From Calothrix sp. PCC 7103 (GTDB taxonomy: Bacteria > Cyanobacteriota > Cyanobacteriia > Cyanobacteriales > Nostocaceae): DNA of 64,000 nt. The stretch is from positions 3,167,077 to 3,231,076 of the forward strand of contig NZ_KB217478.1 of the NCBI RefSeq assembly GCF_000331305.1. Direction: 5' to 3'. The first letter of the stretch is position 1. The number at the start of each line of letters is the position of its first letter. Of the stretch, positions 38,262 to 47,511 are shown one piece after another. Both the position numbers and the translations under genes were made by a program. A model generated the notes under the pieces. The model was not told the origin of the DNA, did no database searches, and worked only from the letters and a program-made list of their open reading frames with translations.

Positions 38262-39131
38262 ATGAAGTTCTATTTTACAAACGTTTTACTGTCTTTATTT
38301 GCTGCAAGTAGCTTAATTACTGGAATTTCAGGGTGTAACAGTAATAATAGCAATGCTTCTGCTAAGACGCAGCAAGAAGTCAAAGAAGTCAAAATTGGTG
38401 GTTCGAGCAGTACCTATCCAGTTATGAAAATTTTAACTGATGCTTACTCTGCCAAAGTCACAACCACTACAGCTAATTTTGCAGCACCCAGTCAATCGGA
38501 AGCTGCTATTGCAGGAGTTAAAGAAGGAGTTTTTGACGTTGCGAGCATTAGTAAGCAGGTCAAGCCAGAAGAAAAAGACAATAATCTCGATTATTATGAA
38601 TTTGCCCAAGATGCGCTTTTAGTCGCTACGCATCCTAGTGTGAAAGGAGTAACAAATTTAACCACAGAGAATCTTAAGGCAATTTATAGTGGTAAAATGA
38701 CGAATTGGAAGCAATTTGGAGGACCTGATGCCAAAATCGTTGTTCTTGACCGTCCCGAAGATGAGTCAGCAAAAAAGTTGTTACGCAAGCATTATTTAGG
38801 TGAAAGTTTAAAAAACTCTCCAAACGCTGTAGTAATGCGTAAAGAAAACGATTTAATTACAGCAATTCAAAATACTCAGTACAGTATTGGCGCCTTTTCT
38901 TTAGGGTATGCAGTTTCTAACAAATTACCTGTGAACAAGCTTAGTCTTGATGGCATTGAACCTACACCAGATAATTTACGCACTAAAAACTATAAAATGG
39001 TGCGACATATTAGTCTGGTTTTGCCTAAGACACCGAAACCAGCAGCAAAAGAAATGATTAATTTTGCTTTAAGTGCGGAAGCTACGAAGATACTTAGCGA
39101 ATCAGGTTTTGTACCATCTAGTCAAAAATAA
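38262..39131 (+). CDS. PstS-like substrate-binding lipoprotein
   Basis: A periplasmic phosphate-type binding protein of 289 residues. A lipoprotein signal ends in the lipobox ISGC near residue 25. The type II fold begins VKIGGSSSTYPVMKIL, with the phosphate-binding SS-T loop. The sequence YSGKMTNWKQFGGPDAKIVV is the usual PstS-family block. No pstCAB permease genes follow. Instead a sensor histidine kinase starts 16 nt later, so it may serve as a sensory binding protein or be a solitary scavenger. Confidence 0.9.
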   Translation: MKFYFTNVLLSLFAASSLITGISGCNSNNSNASAKTQQEVKEVKIGGSSSTYPVMKILTDAYSAKVTTTTANFAAPSQSEAAIAGVKEGVFDVASISKQVKPEEKDNNLDYYEFAQDALLVATHPSVKGVTNLTTENLKAIYSGKMTNWKQFGGPDAKIVVLDRPEDESAKKLLRKHYLGESLKNSPNAVVMRKENDLITAIQNTQYSIGAFSLGYAVSNKLPVNKLSLDGIEPTPDNLRTKNYKMVRHISLVLPKTPKPAAKEMINFALSAEATKILSESGFVPSSQK

Positions 39132-39147
39132 ATAAAAAACGTGTTTC

Positions 39148-41076
39148 ATGCGCTTTGCTATTACTAAACTTCCTATATTCGTTAAATTATTGCTACCACT
39201 ACTTTCTGCATTACTCGGTGTGTGGACGATAGGAACGTTCGGCTTTATGAAAAGCTATTTACAGCAAGAACAACAGAGAGAAACCGAAGATTTTACAGTA
39301 TTAGTTTCGCAGGACTTGCAGCAGAAGCAGGAGTTGTTACAACTTCAAGCGCGTTGGGTTGCGGATAAAAACGGCTTATCACAAGCTATAACTTCTGAAA
39401 ATCAGACTTCTCTTGTGCAAACGCTGTTGCCAATACAAGCATCACTGCAACTTGATTTGATTAAAGTTGTTGCTACTGACGGTGCTGTTTTAGCAGATTT
39501 GCGTCAAGGTGAAATCACTCAAACTAAATTACTCGATACCAAAATTAGTCGTGAAGCTAGTATGGGTATTGAACAATCTAATATTGTATTTTCTTTAGAG
39601 CAGGCGCCTGCATTGTTGGTTGGTTCAATTTCAGTAAAGTCTGACGAAAAAATTTTAGGAGGAGTTATAGTCGGTACGGCAATTACTGACAATTATCTGA
39701 AAAAAATACGTGGTAATGCAAAATTTGAAATTGTTGCCTTACGTGGTTCACAAGTTATTGCTTCTACCTTACCTGGTACACATAAAGCGAAATGGCAACT
39801 ACCACAAGCTCAATCTCCACCAACATTAGTTAAAATTGGCACACAAGAATATTTTGTGAAAACAACACTTCTAAATACAAATCAAGATGCAGAAGTGCAA
39901 ATCGCGTTGTTAACTTCTGTTACATCCCTCAAGGAAACTGAACAAAGACTTTGGGTAAGCATTGGTGGCTTTTGTTTACTCGCTAGTGGCATTGCTTTTT
40001 TGGTTGGTATTTGGATATCACGTTGGCTTCGGCGCCGTATTCAAGCTTTGACAATTGCCACGCAAGCGTTAGCGAGCGGAGATTTGACGGCTCGTATACC
40101 TGTTGAAAGCAGCGATGAAGTTGGTATTCTTGCACAGGGGTTTAACTATATGGCCGAACAACTGACTTCTCGTGACAAAAAAATTTACCAGCAAATGCAA
40201 GAAATCGAAGCGACACTGCAAAAACTCAAGCAAACTCAAGCACAACTGATTCAAAGTGAGAAAATGTCTTCTTTAGGACAAATGGTTGCTGGTATTGCCC
40301 ATGAAATCAATAACCCTACCAGTTTCATCCGTGGAAACCTTACCCACGCGCGTGGTTATAACCAAGATATTTTGAACTTGCTTTCGCTCTACCGGGAAAA
40401 CTATCCAAACCCTTGTCAAACAATCTTTGAGCAAATCGAAACGATTGAACTCGATTTTATAGTCGAAGATTTAAGCAAAATCTTTTCTTCAATGGAAATT
40501 GGATGTGAGCGTATCACTGATATTGTACTGTCACTACGTAATTTTTCACGTCTCGACGAAGCTGATTTTAAATGCGTTGATATTTATGAAGGAATCGAAA
40601 GCACGTTAATGATTCTCAAAAACCGTTTGAAACAACAACCTGAACGTGCTGAAATTGAAATAGTTAAGAGTTATGATAACCTTCCCTCTATAGAATGCTA
40701 TCCAGGAGAACTTAACCAAGTATTTCTGAATATCCTTAATAACGCTATAGATATACTTGATGATGGAGTTGGGAGTGAAGCAGCTATCCGTAATCCCCAA
40801 ATCCATATTTATACTCAACTTCTAAACCCAGAGCAAATAGCAATTTGTATCAAAGATAACGGAAGAGGCATGGTTAAAGAAGTCGCATCTAAAGTTTTTG
40901 ACCCATTTTTTACCACTAAACCCGTTGGTAAAGGGACTGGGCTAGGTTTGAGTACTTGTTATCAAATAGTAGTTGAGCAACACTGTGGTAAAATATATTG
41001 CTACAGTCAGGTAGGAAAAGGAACTGAATTTAGAATTGAAATTCCCGTCAAGCAAGCCAAAATACAAGCGATATAA
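39148..41076 (+). CDS. Membrane sensor histidine kinase
   Basis: A 642-residue kinase. Order: membrane segment about 13-33, a periplasmic sensor region of about 230 residues (Cache-like in length), second membrane segment about 271-291, HAMP about 292-345, coiled coil to 375, HisKA with the phospho-accepting His385 (GIAHEINNP), and an ATPase domain with NVLNN-type N box (LNILNNAIDIL), DNGRGM and GTGLGLS. No response regulator gene is adjacent. The tight link to the PstS-like gene suggests phosphate or another anion as signal, which is inference. Confidence 0.93.
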   Translation: MRFAITKLPIFVKLLLPLLSALLGVWTIGTFGFMKSYLQQEQQRETEDFTVLVSQDLQQKQELLQLQARWVADKNGLSQAITSENQTSLVQTLLPIQASLQLDLIKVVATDGAVLADLRQGEITQTKLLDTKISREASMGIEQSNIVFSLEQAPALLVGSISVKSDEKILGGVIVGTAITDNYLKKIRGNAKFEIVALRGSQVIASTLPGTHKAKWQLPQAQSPPTLVKIGTQEYFVKTTLLNTNQDAEVQIALLTSVTSLKETEQRLWVSIGGFCLLASGIAFLVGIWISRWLRRRIQALTIATQALASGDLTARIPVESSDEVGILAQGFNYMAEQLTSRDKKIYQQMQEIEATLQKLKQTQAQLIQSEKMSSLGQMVAGIAHEINNPTSFIRGNLTHARGYNQDILNLLSLYRENYPNPCQTIFEQIETIELDFIVEDLSKIFSSMEIGCERITDIVLSLRNFSRLDEADFKCVDIYEGIESTLMILKNRLKQQPERAEIEIVKSYDNLPSIECYPGELNQVFLNILNNAIDILDDGVGSEAAIRNPQIHIYTQLLNPEQIAICIKDNGRGMVKEVASKVFDPFFTTKPVGKGTGLGLSTCYQIVVEQHCGKIYCYSQVGKGTEFRIEIPVKQAKIQAI

Positions 41077-41293
41077 CTTTTTCGCCTTTCCCGTCTTAGT
41101 TAAAAATTATTTCGTAAGTGTGATGATTTAATAGCAAATAATATAATAATTAGATATAATTGCATTCTGTATCTGAAAAAATACATAAAGTCATCCGTAA
41201 AAAGGTTGAACTATTGCGGCTAGGTTGGTGTGTATGCCTCTTACGGTGATTGTTGAAATACTATATATATAAATCTGGTTGTAATTTTCATTC

Positions 41294-43981
41294 GTGAATT
41301 ATACTGCGCCTTCCCAAGAAGTTGACCCAAAAGTCATATTTCCTTTTGAACTAGACACGTTCCAGCTTGATGCCATCGCTTCTCTCAATGCTGGAAGTTC
41401 TGTCGTTGTCTGCGCTCCTACAGGGTCTGGCAAAACCCTAATTGGAGAGTATGCTATTTATCGGGCGCTCGCACGAGGTAAACGAGTATTTTATACTACA
41501 CCTCTTAAAGCGCTATCAAATCAAAAACTACGTGATTTTCGTGAGAAGTTTGGTTACGACCAAGTAGGGCTTTTAACAGGTGATGCCTCAATAAACCGTG
41601 AGGCGCCTATTTTGGTGATGACCACAGAAATTTTTCGCAACATGCTGTACGGAACCCCTATTGGGCAAGTTGGCATTTCATTGGTAGACGTAGATGCGGT
41701 AGTACTCGACGAGTGCCACTACATGAACGACCGCCAGCGAGGTACAGTATGGGAAGAATCTATTATTTATTGTCCAAGAGAAGTTCAGTTAGTTGCCTTG
41801 TCGGCAACTGTAGCCAATAGCGACCAGCTTACCGACTGGCTAAACCAAGTTCACGGGCCTACTGACTTAATTTACTCTGATTTCCGTCCCGTTCCTCTAC
41901 AATTTCATTTTGGCAATACAAAAGGTTTATTTCCCCTTCTTAACGACAGCGGAAATAAAATAAATCCTAGGTTGATGCAAAAGAAAAAGCGTAGAAGCGA
42001 TGGTGATAAGGGTAGAAACGGTAGACCCGAGGCGCCAAGTATTGTTTTCACTCTCAGTCAACTTTCTTCTCGCGACATGTTGCCAGCAATATATTTTATT
42101 TTCAGCCGTCGCGGTTGTGATAAAGCTGTCGCAGAAGTTGGAGATATTTGGCTTGTTAACCCAGATGAAGCATATCAACTGCGAGTACAAATCGACGATT
42201 TCTTAAACCGTAACCCCGATGCAGGTCGTTCTGGACAAATTGCTCCACTTTACCGAGGTATCGCAGCGCACCACGCGGGTATTCTTCCAGCATGGAAGGT
42301 ATTAGTTGAAGAGCTTTTCCAGCAAGGCTTAATCAAGGTTGTCTTTGCGACAGAAACCTTAGCTGCTGGTATAAATATGCCAGCACGTACAACAGTAATT
42401 TCTAGCCTTTCAAAACGTACTGATACTGGACATCGTTTGTTGAATGCTTCTGAGTTTCTGCAAATGGCAGGACGTGCTGGGCGCCGAGGCATGGATGAGC
42501 AAGGTCATGTGGTAACATTACAAACACCATTTGAAGGTGCCAAGGAAGCAGCATATTTAGGAACATCGCAACCCGACCCATTAGTTAGCCAGTTTTCTCC
42601 TAGCTATGGCATGGTTCTAAATTTGTTACAGACTCATACCCTTGACCAAGCAAAAGAACTTATCGAGCGAAGCTTTGGGCAATATTTAGCGAACCTGCAT
42701 CTGCGACCCCAGTATGAGTATATCGACGAATTACGGCGCCAACTCGAAGAAACTCAAGCGCAAATCGATGCTGTTGGTGAAAATGAAATAGCTGTATATG
42801 AAAAATTACGGCAACGATTGAAAGCTGAAAAGCAACTATTGAAAACCTTACAAGAACAAGCAGTTATAACCCGGCAAGAAGAAATCGGAATGATGCTTGG
42901 TTTTGCCATGTCGGGTACCTTAGTTAGTTTAAAAGGTAAAAATATAGTTGTTTCGACACCAGTTATCGCAACAATTGTAGCTAAATCAGCAGGTGCGTCT
43001 GGAGCTTCGCCTTATTTAGTTTGTTTAGGACGCGATAATCGTTGGTATGTAGCGACAACGGGAGATGTCGTTGATTTATATGGCGAACTGCCACGTATTG
43101 ATATTCCACCCGATTTAATTCCACCCCCTGAATTAGCGATTAAACCTGGACAAACCTGGCGAGGAGATGGTAGTACAGTAGTTTTAACTTCCCAAATACC
43201 AGAACCAGACCCGTCTTTACATATAGCACCAGAAGTTAGAGAACAGCTTGCTCGTGTTGCAGCAATTCAAGCGCAAATCGAAGCACATCCTCTGCATCAG
43301 TCGGGTAACGTTTCTGCTATATTTAAACGCAAAAACCGTTTAACAGAAATAGCTACGGAACTTGAAGAGTTGGAAGCAGCTGTAGAACAGCAATCGCAGC
43401 GACACTGGGAAGAGTTTGTCAATTTAATTGATATTTTGCAGCATTTCCAATGTCTTGATAATTTGGTTCCGACTCAGCTTGGTCAAATCGCAGCAGCAAT
43501 TCGCGGTGAAAATGAATTATGGCTAGGTTTAGCACTTCATAGTGGGGAACTCGACAACCTCGACCCTCACTTTTTAGCGGCAACAGTTTCAGCGTTAGTA
43601 ACAGAAACCCCTCGTCCCGATAGCTTTGTGCGCTACGATCTCTCACAAGAAATTGATGATGCTTGGTCGCGGTTACGAAATATCCGGCGTTCGCTGCTCA
43701 AAGTACAGTATCGTCATGGTGTTGCCTTACCTGTTGGTTTAGAAAACCGCTATATCAATATTATTGCTTTAGTTGAACAATGGGCACTAGGCGCTGAATG
43801 GGTTTCATTGTGCGAAAACACAACTTTGGATGAAGGTGATGTAGTCAGAATTTTGCGCCGAACGCTTGATTTACTCTCACAAATTCCTCATGTGCCATAC
43901 TTATCGCAAGCCTTATATAGTAATGCCCGTCGTGCTGTACAGTTAATAGACAGGTTCCCTGTTAACGAAGTCGTAGAGTAA
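41294..43981 (+). CDS. Ski2/Mtr4-like DEAD-box RNA helicase
   Basis: An 895-residue superfamily 2 helicase. Walker A is APTGSGKT (41-48), motif II is DECH (in VVLDECHYMND), motif III is SAT, and motif VI lies in QMAGRAGRRGMD. A C-terminal DSHCT-like helical domain follows (WALGAEWVSLCENTTLDEGDVVRIL). Cyanobacteria and plastids share such helicases (ISE2-like), linked to RNA processing. It begins at GTG, with a 216-bp upstream spacer, and is probably monocistronic. Confidence 0.93.
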   Translation: MNYTAPSQEVDPKVIFPFELDTFQLDAIASLNAGSSVVVCAPTGSGKTLIGEYAIYRALARGKRVFYTTPLKALSNQKLRDFREKFGYDQVGLLTGDASINREAPILVMTTEIFRNMLYGTPIGQVGISLVDVDAVVLDECHYMNDRQRGTVWEESIIYCPREVQLVALSATVANSDQLTDWLNQVHGPTDLIYSDFRPVPLQFHFGNTKGLFPLLNDSGNKINPRLMQKKKRRSDGDKGRNGRPEAPSIVFTLSQLSSRDMLPAIYFIFSRRGCDKAVAEVGDIWLVNPDEAYQLRVQIDDFLNRNPDAGRSGQIAPLYRGIAAHHAGILPAWKVLVEELFQQGLIKVVFATETLAAGINMPARTTVISSLSKRTDTGHRLLNASEFLQMAGRAGRRGMDEQGHVVTLQTPFEGAKEAAYLGTSQPDPLVSQFSPSYGMVLNLLQTHTLDQAKELIERSFGQYLANLHLRPQYEYIDELRRQLEETQAQIDAVGENEIAVYEKLRQRLKAEKQLLKTLQEQAVITRQEEIGMMLGFAMSGTLVSLKGKNIVVSTPVIATIVAKSAGASGASPYLVCLGRDNRWYVATTGDVVDLYGELPRIDIPPDLIPPPELAIKPGQTWRGDGSTVVLTSQIPEPDPSLHIAPEVREQLARVAAIQAQIEAHPLHQSGNVSAIFKRKNRLTEIATELEELEAAVEQQSQRHWEEFVNLIDILQHFQCLDNLVPTQLGQIAAAIRGENELWLGLALHSGELDNLDPHFLAATVSALVTETPRPDSFVRYDLSQEIDDAWSRLRNIRRSLLKVQYRHGVALPVGLENRYINIIALVEQWALGAEWVSLCENTTLDEGDVVRILRRTLDLLSQIPHVPYLSQALYSNARRAVQLIDRFPVNEVVE

Positions 43982-44010
43982 GCAGTACTTTATATGTTAG
44001 GACCTACATC

Positions 44011-44029
44011 GGTACCTTCGGGTACGGTG
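44011..44029. terminator. Possible hairpin with TTCG loop between convergent genes
   Basis: GTACC and GGTAC close a TTCG tetraloop in the 88-bp gap between the helicase and the CbbX-like gene. The stem is short and no T-run follows. Confidence 0.3.
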
Positions 44030-44069
44030 CAGGCTTACAAGTTCGGATATTTCCCTAGTCCGTATCCTC

Positions 44070-45029
44070 TTAACTTTCAGTCTCACAATCAGGTACACCG
44101 TCTCTAAACACACGACTTGCCAAAATATCAGCAGCTTCAATAGTCATCAAATCATCTCTTGTCACCTGCCTATCGCATATATTTAATAAACGATTTGCTT
44201 GACGCAAACGCGCTCTATCAATAGCATTGCGTACACTACGTGCGTTGGCAAAATGTGGCATTGCTTTACGTCTAATTAAATACTCACGAAAAGCTCTCTC
44301 AGCATCCTTACTAAAGTGATAATGCTGCGAAACCAGTAATGACTGGGCAATCACCATCAAATTATCTACCGAATAATCATTAAACTCTATGTGTAAACCA
44401 ATACGAGAATTCATTCCAGGATTACTATGGAAGAAATGCTCCATTTGCTGCTTGTAACCAGCGAGAATTACAACTAAATCATCTCGCTGATTTTCCATTA
44501 CCTGCATCAAAATTTCGATTGCTTCTAAACCGAAGTCACCAGGATTATCTGGACGGAATAAGGTATACGCTTCATCAACGAGTAATACCCCACCCATTGC
44601 GTTATTTAAAACTTCGCGTGTTTTCGGAGCAGTTTGTCCAATTCCCTGTCCGACTAAATCATCGCGCGTCACCAACATGACATTTTCCTTACGGATATAG
44701 CCAAGACGATGCAAAATTTCTGCCATCCGCATTGCGACTGTGGTTTTACCCATACCTGGGTTCCCCAAAAACGTCATATGTAAAGTTGGGGCGCCTGCGG
44801 TTAAACCTAAACTTTTACGAACGTGGTCAACCAACAACAAAGCAGCCATTTCTTTGATTTTGTTTTTGACAGCTTGCAACCCGACTAACTCTTGGTCAAG
44901 TCGGTCTAAGATTTCTTGCACATGGGATTCGCGAAATGTAGCTTCTAAATCAATAGGGGTATCGATTGTATCTTGTATATCGTGTCCAACAACGCTAACT
45001 AAATCTTGTTCCAGAACTTGCTCGCTCAT
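44070..45029 (-). CDS. cbbX: CbbX-like AAA+ ATPase
   Basis: A 319-residue AAA+ protein close in sequence to red-type Rubisco activase CbbX. Walker A GNPGMGKT is at 89-96, Walker B GGVLLVDEAY near 146-155, and the C-terminal PHFANARSVRNAIDRARLRQANRL block is strongly CbbX-like. The pore-loop 1 of proteobacterial CbbX reads VGQYIGHTAPKT; here it is VGQGIGQTAPKT, so the threading tyrosine is glycine. No Rubisco genes are nearby, and cyanobacteria normally use form IB Rubisco, so the target is open. I start at MSEQVLEQ; the frame is open for 92 more codons upstream but reads as junk. Confidence 0.88.
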   Translation of the reverse strand: MSEQVLEQDLVSVVGHDIQDTIDTPIDLEATFRESHVQEILDRLDQELVGLQAVKNKIKEMAALLLVDHVRKSLGLTAGAPTLHMTFLGNPGMGKTTVAMRMAEILHRLGYIRKENVMLVTRDDLVGQGIGQTAPKTREVLNNAMGGVLLVDEAYTLFRPDNPGDFGLEAIEILMQVMENQRDDLVVILAGYKQQMEHFFHSNPGMNSRIGLHIEFNDYSVDNLMVIAQSLLVSQHYHFSKDAERAFREYLIRRKAMPHFANARSVRNAIDRARLRQANRLLNICDRQVTRDDLMTIEAADILASRVFRDGVPDCETES

Positions 45030-45225
45030 AGTCGTTACCTTCGTTGGTTTTTTCGATGATAACCCTGAGTCCGGAAATATAAAAGATTGTAATTCTAATG
45101 TCACTGATATATTTTTTTTAATTATCAATATCCTTGGTAAGTCATTGAGAGAACATATTAAACCAACCGAACTGACTATTCTTAGTGGGGAATTCCTTAT
45201 TCCACCTAATATCAACGAAAACAAT

Positions 45226-45603
45226 ATGGCTATAGCTGATAACCTGAAAAAATTGCTGTCTATTGTGGCACTAATTATCATTTTTGTTTTGATGGCGCCG
45301 GACATTGCTTCAGGATTGCCAAGTCAATTCTATGTAGCAACAGACACAAACCTTACCCCACAGGAAAACCAAGAGTTACAAGCAGTACGTCAGCGTCGTA
45401 ACCGTGAAATTGCTTCTGTACTAAACGAGTCACAACGGCGCCAACTCGAACATTTCCTTCGTTCGGGTCATGACCTCGAATACGCTATCAACACATTAGA
45501 CATCGACCACGACCAATGGGACACAATTCAGGCAATTATGCAATTGAGTGCATTAAAGACAAAAGCTATCTTACATCGTCATTCGCTAACCTTATCAAGT
45601 TAA
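45226..45603 (+). CDS. Secreted small helical protein, tandem paralogue 1
   Basis: A 125-residue protein with a clear signal peptide (basic start, LLSIVALIIIFVLMAP, cleavage near SGLP). The mature part is helical with LTPQENQELQAVRQRRNREIA, then LNESQRRQLEHFLRSG and LDIDHDQWDTIQAIM, like a short Spy/CpxP-type LTxxQ protein. It aligns along its whole length with the next gene. The ATG at 45226 was chosen because it begins the signal peptide; the upstream open frame is the antisense of the CbbX-like gene. Role unknown, perhaps periplasmic stress. Confidence 0.75.
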   Translation: MAIADNLKKLLSIVALIIIFVLMAPDIASGLPSQFYVATDTNLTPQENQELQAVRQRRNREIASVLNESQRRQLEHFLRSGHDLEYAINTLDIDHDQWDTIQAIMQLSALKTKAILHRHSLTLSS

Positions 45604-45757
45604 CCAAGCAGTTCCATACTTACAAACAAATCGTAATTATGTAGCAAAAGTATCCAATTATTTCATTTCATTACTAATGCTTTACTCTCTGTTCCTGGTT
45701 GCCATTAGCTGGTAAATTATACAAGAGTGGATACTTTTTGGAAGGAACGGGAGTCTG

Positions 45758-46141
45758 ATGAGTTACTTAGCTCGACAACTTTTACTGATAGTGCTGATAT
45801 TCGCAACAGTATTTATGGCGCCAGGGATAGCAAATGCACTACCACCACAACTCAACAAAAATGTAGTTGTCACTAATACCACAAAATTGAATTTAATTGA
45901 AATCGACCTTACTCCCCGTCAACGTCAAATGATTCAAGCAATAAATCAAGGACGTAACCGCGAAATTGCGAAAATATTGAATCAATCAGAGCAGAAAAGC
46001 TTAGTAAAGTTGATACGTAGTGGAAGTACTTTAAATCAAGCTGTAGATAAGCTCAACCTAGAAAGCGATAAACGCGACATAATCAAGGCACTTAGCCAAG
46101 TATACGATTTGAAAATGAAAACTCTAATATCAGGCTTTTAA
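45758..46141 (+). CDS. Secreted small helical protein, tandem paralogue 2
   Basis: A 127-residue protein with signal peptide ending near ANAL. The shared core with paralogue 1 is LTPRQRQMIQAINQGRNREIA, then LNQSEQKSLVKLIRSG and LNLESDKRDIIKAL, with about the same spacing. It has its own ribosome site (GGAACGGGAG before ATG). The 155-bp gap from paralogue 1 suggests a recent-to-moderate duplication with separate or shared transcription. Function unknown. Confidence 0.8.
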   Translation: MSYLARQLLLIVLIFATVFMAPGIANALPPQLNKNVVVTNTTKLNLIEIDLTPRQRQMIQAINQGRNREIAKILNQSEQKSLVKLIRSGSTLNQAVDKLNLESDKRDIIKALSQVYDLKMKTLISGF

Positions 46142-46168
46142 AAATTACCGTCGATGATAGGTCGCGTG

Positions 46169-46417
46169 TCAATCAAAAACTTCAGGCTTTTTCGGGTGCC
46201 CAACGTTTGGATATGCTTTTACATAAATAGGAGCAAATTTTATATCTTCTTGCGATAAATAAGGGTAATCCTCAAGAATAATCGATGGTAACTCACCACG
46301 TTCGAGCATTCCTCCAACATGACGTACAGTCAGTCTAGAACCAGGAAAAACAGTCTCTCCGCTCATAATATCTAGGTCGGACACCAAATATTTTTCCCAT
46401 ATTTCAAAGCGTTTCAT
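46169..46417 (-). CDS. DUF433 domain protein
   Basis: An 82-residue winged-helix-like DUF433 protein; family members are often antitoxins of PIN-type (DUF5615) toxins. Seen: MSGETVFPGSRLTVRHVGGM and ILEDYPYLSQEDIKFAPIY, the conserved core. No toxin gene of that type lies next to it, so it is a solitary copy. The upstream neighbours on the same strand may be a separate unit. Confidence 0.85.
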   Translation of the reverse strand: MKRFEIWEKYLVSDLDIMSGETVFPGSRLTVRHVGGMLERGELPSIILEDYPYLSQEDIKFAPIYVKAYPNVGHPKKPEVFD

Positions 46418-46518
46418 TAGTTTTAAAACTCCATTTTGCTAAGTGTTATAGGAAATCTCTAAACTGAAAGAACTAATCTTGATTAAACGAGTGTGAATTG
46501 TGACTATCCGTAATTACG

Positions 46519-46917
46519 CTAATAATTTACTTCAGCACGTTTTACTTCAATAAAAGGAGAGCGAATATCCAAATACCAATTTTCGTCTATAAACTCTAAA
46601 TCTTCGTTATAAATTAAAAGCAGTTCACCGAAAGTATCACTCGTACTTGTTTTTTCATTATAAGTACTAAGAGAAAACCTCATTTGTAAAAAACGTTTAT
46701 TATTTGCTATTCCAACAGAACTGCTGATTAATCTTGTTTCTAAAGTTCGCGGTAAAATAATTTCTTCGTAATATTCATCTTGATCATCCCAATATCCATC
46801 TATCTTATAATCACTTAATTCTAAATGTTCTTTTACAAGAATACTCGTGTCTATATTGTTTAGTATTTCATTCAAGCTATCCCATACTTGATGATTTCTT
46901 AATTCTAAAAACACCAT
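46519..46917 (-). CDS. Hypothetical acidic protein, possible immunity protein
   Basis: A 132-residue, strongly acidic, soluble protein (for example YKIDGYWDDQDEYYEEIILP and a C-terminal DENWYLDIRSPFIEVKR). I do not recognise the family. It lies 26 nt after a short protein that looks like the tail of a polymorphic toxin; small acidic proteins in that position are typically immunity proteins. The link is inference. The composition lacks GGCGCC sites. Confidence 0.55.
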   Translation of the reverse strand: MVFLELRNHQVWDSLNEILNNIDTSILVKEHLELSDYKIDGYWDDQDEYYEEIILPRTLETRLISSSVGIANNKRFLQMRFSLSTYNEKTSTSDTFGELLLIYNEDLEFIDENWYLDIRSPFIEVKRAEVNY

Positions 46918-46943
46918 AATTTTTGATTTAATATTTTTTTATA

Positions 46944-47252
46944 TCAATGTTCTGTCATCAAACCTGGAAAATGCAATACACCATCGATTAATTTCGCATT
47001 AAATCGTTTATCACCTCCTTTACCCAAAGTTTTAGATTTTAAATCATAACCCTCTTCTTGAGAAGGTACCAGTCCTACACTAGATCGTGGTGGCACTGCT
47101 CCTTTCTCAATTGCTTTTAAGTGCTTATCATTAGGGTCATATTTCAATCCTAGCTTTATTTGTTCCTGGCTAAAAGAAACTGATAACTCCTTGGCTGTAC
47201 TATATGTCACATCAGGCTGAATATCCGCCCATTTTTTGGGTAGAGTTTCCAT
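46944..47252 (-). CDS. Hypothetical protein, possible orphan toxin C-terminal domain
   Basis: A 102-residue basic-to-neutral protein without signal peptide, containing AIEKGAVPPRSSVGLVPSQE, then KTLGKGGDKRFNAKLIDGV. This is reminiscent of C-terminal modules of large secreted polymorphic toxins, but no catalytic motif could be named. It has a plausible ATG but no upstream toxin body. It could be a remnant or a stand-alone cassette paired with the acidic gene downstream. Confidence 0.45.
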   Translation of the reverse strand: METLPKKWADIQPDVTYSTAKELSVSFSQEQIKLGLKYDPNDKHLKAIEKGAVPPRSSVGLVPSQEEGYDLKSKTLGKGGDKRFNAKLIDGVLHFPGLMTEH

Positions 47253-47319
47253 TTAATTATTGCTTACAATAAGGCTAACGGACACATACTACCCTAAAAC
47301 TTTGGGTTCTTGCGTATGT

Positions 47320-47480
47320 AGCGTGCTAAATTTTAATTATAATCGATACTTTTCCTTTAAAATCAAGGCTTACAGGCACTTATAGTTGAAATTTTGGGAA
47401 TTTTATCTTTTACAAAGGTAATAATGGCTGTAAGATAGGCATAGTAAGATTTTCAAGCTATTTTATCAATACATTTAGCA
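47320..47480. repeat. Short inverted repeat pair in the spacer
   Basis: GCGTGCTAAA near 47321 and its complement TTTAGCACGC near 47469 lie 140 bp apart in an otherwise empty spacer. They may be the ends of a decayed small element, or chance. Confidence 0.3.
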
Positions 47481-47511
47481 CGCCAAGTACGGAAGAGCCA
47501 AACTTTGACAA

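Noticed and set aside
44740..45225. Long plus-strand extension upstream of the first secreted paralogue
   Set aside because: It is antisense to the CbbX-like gene. The signal peptide begins at the internal ATG at 45226.
45030..45305. Ninety-two-codon N-terminal extension of the CbbX-like protein
   Set aside because: It lies upstream of the conserved start and shows no similarity to CbbX. It overlaps the divergent gene's start region.
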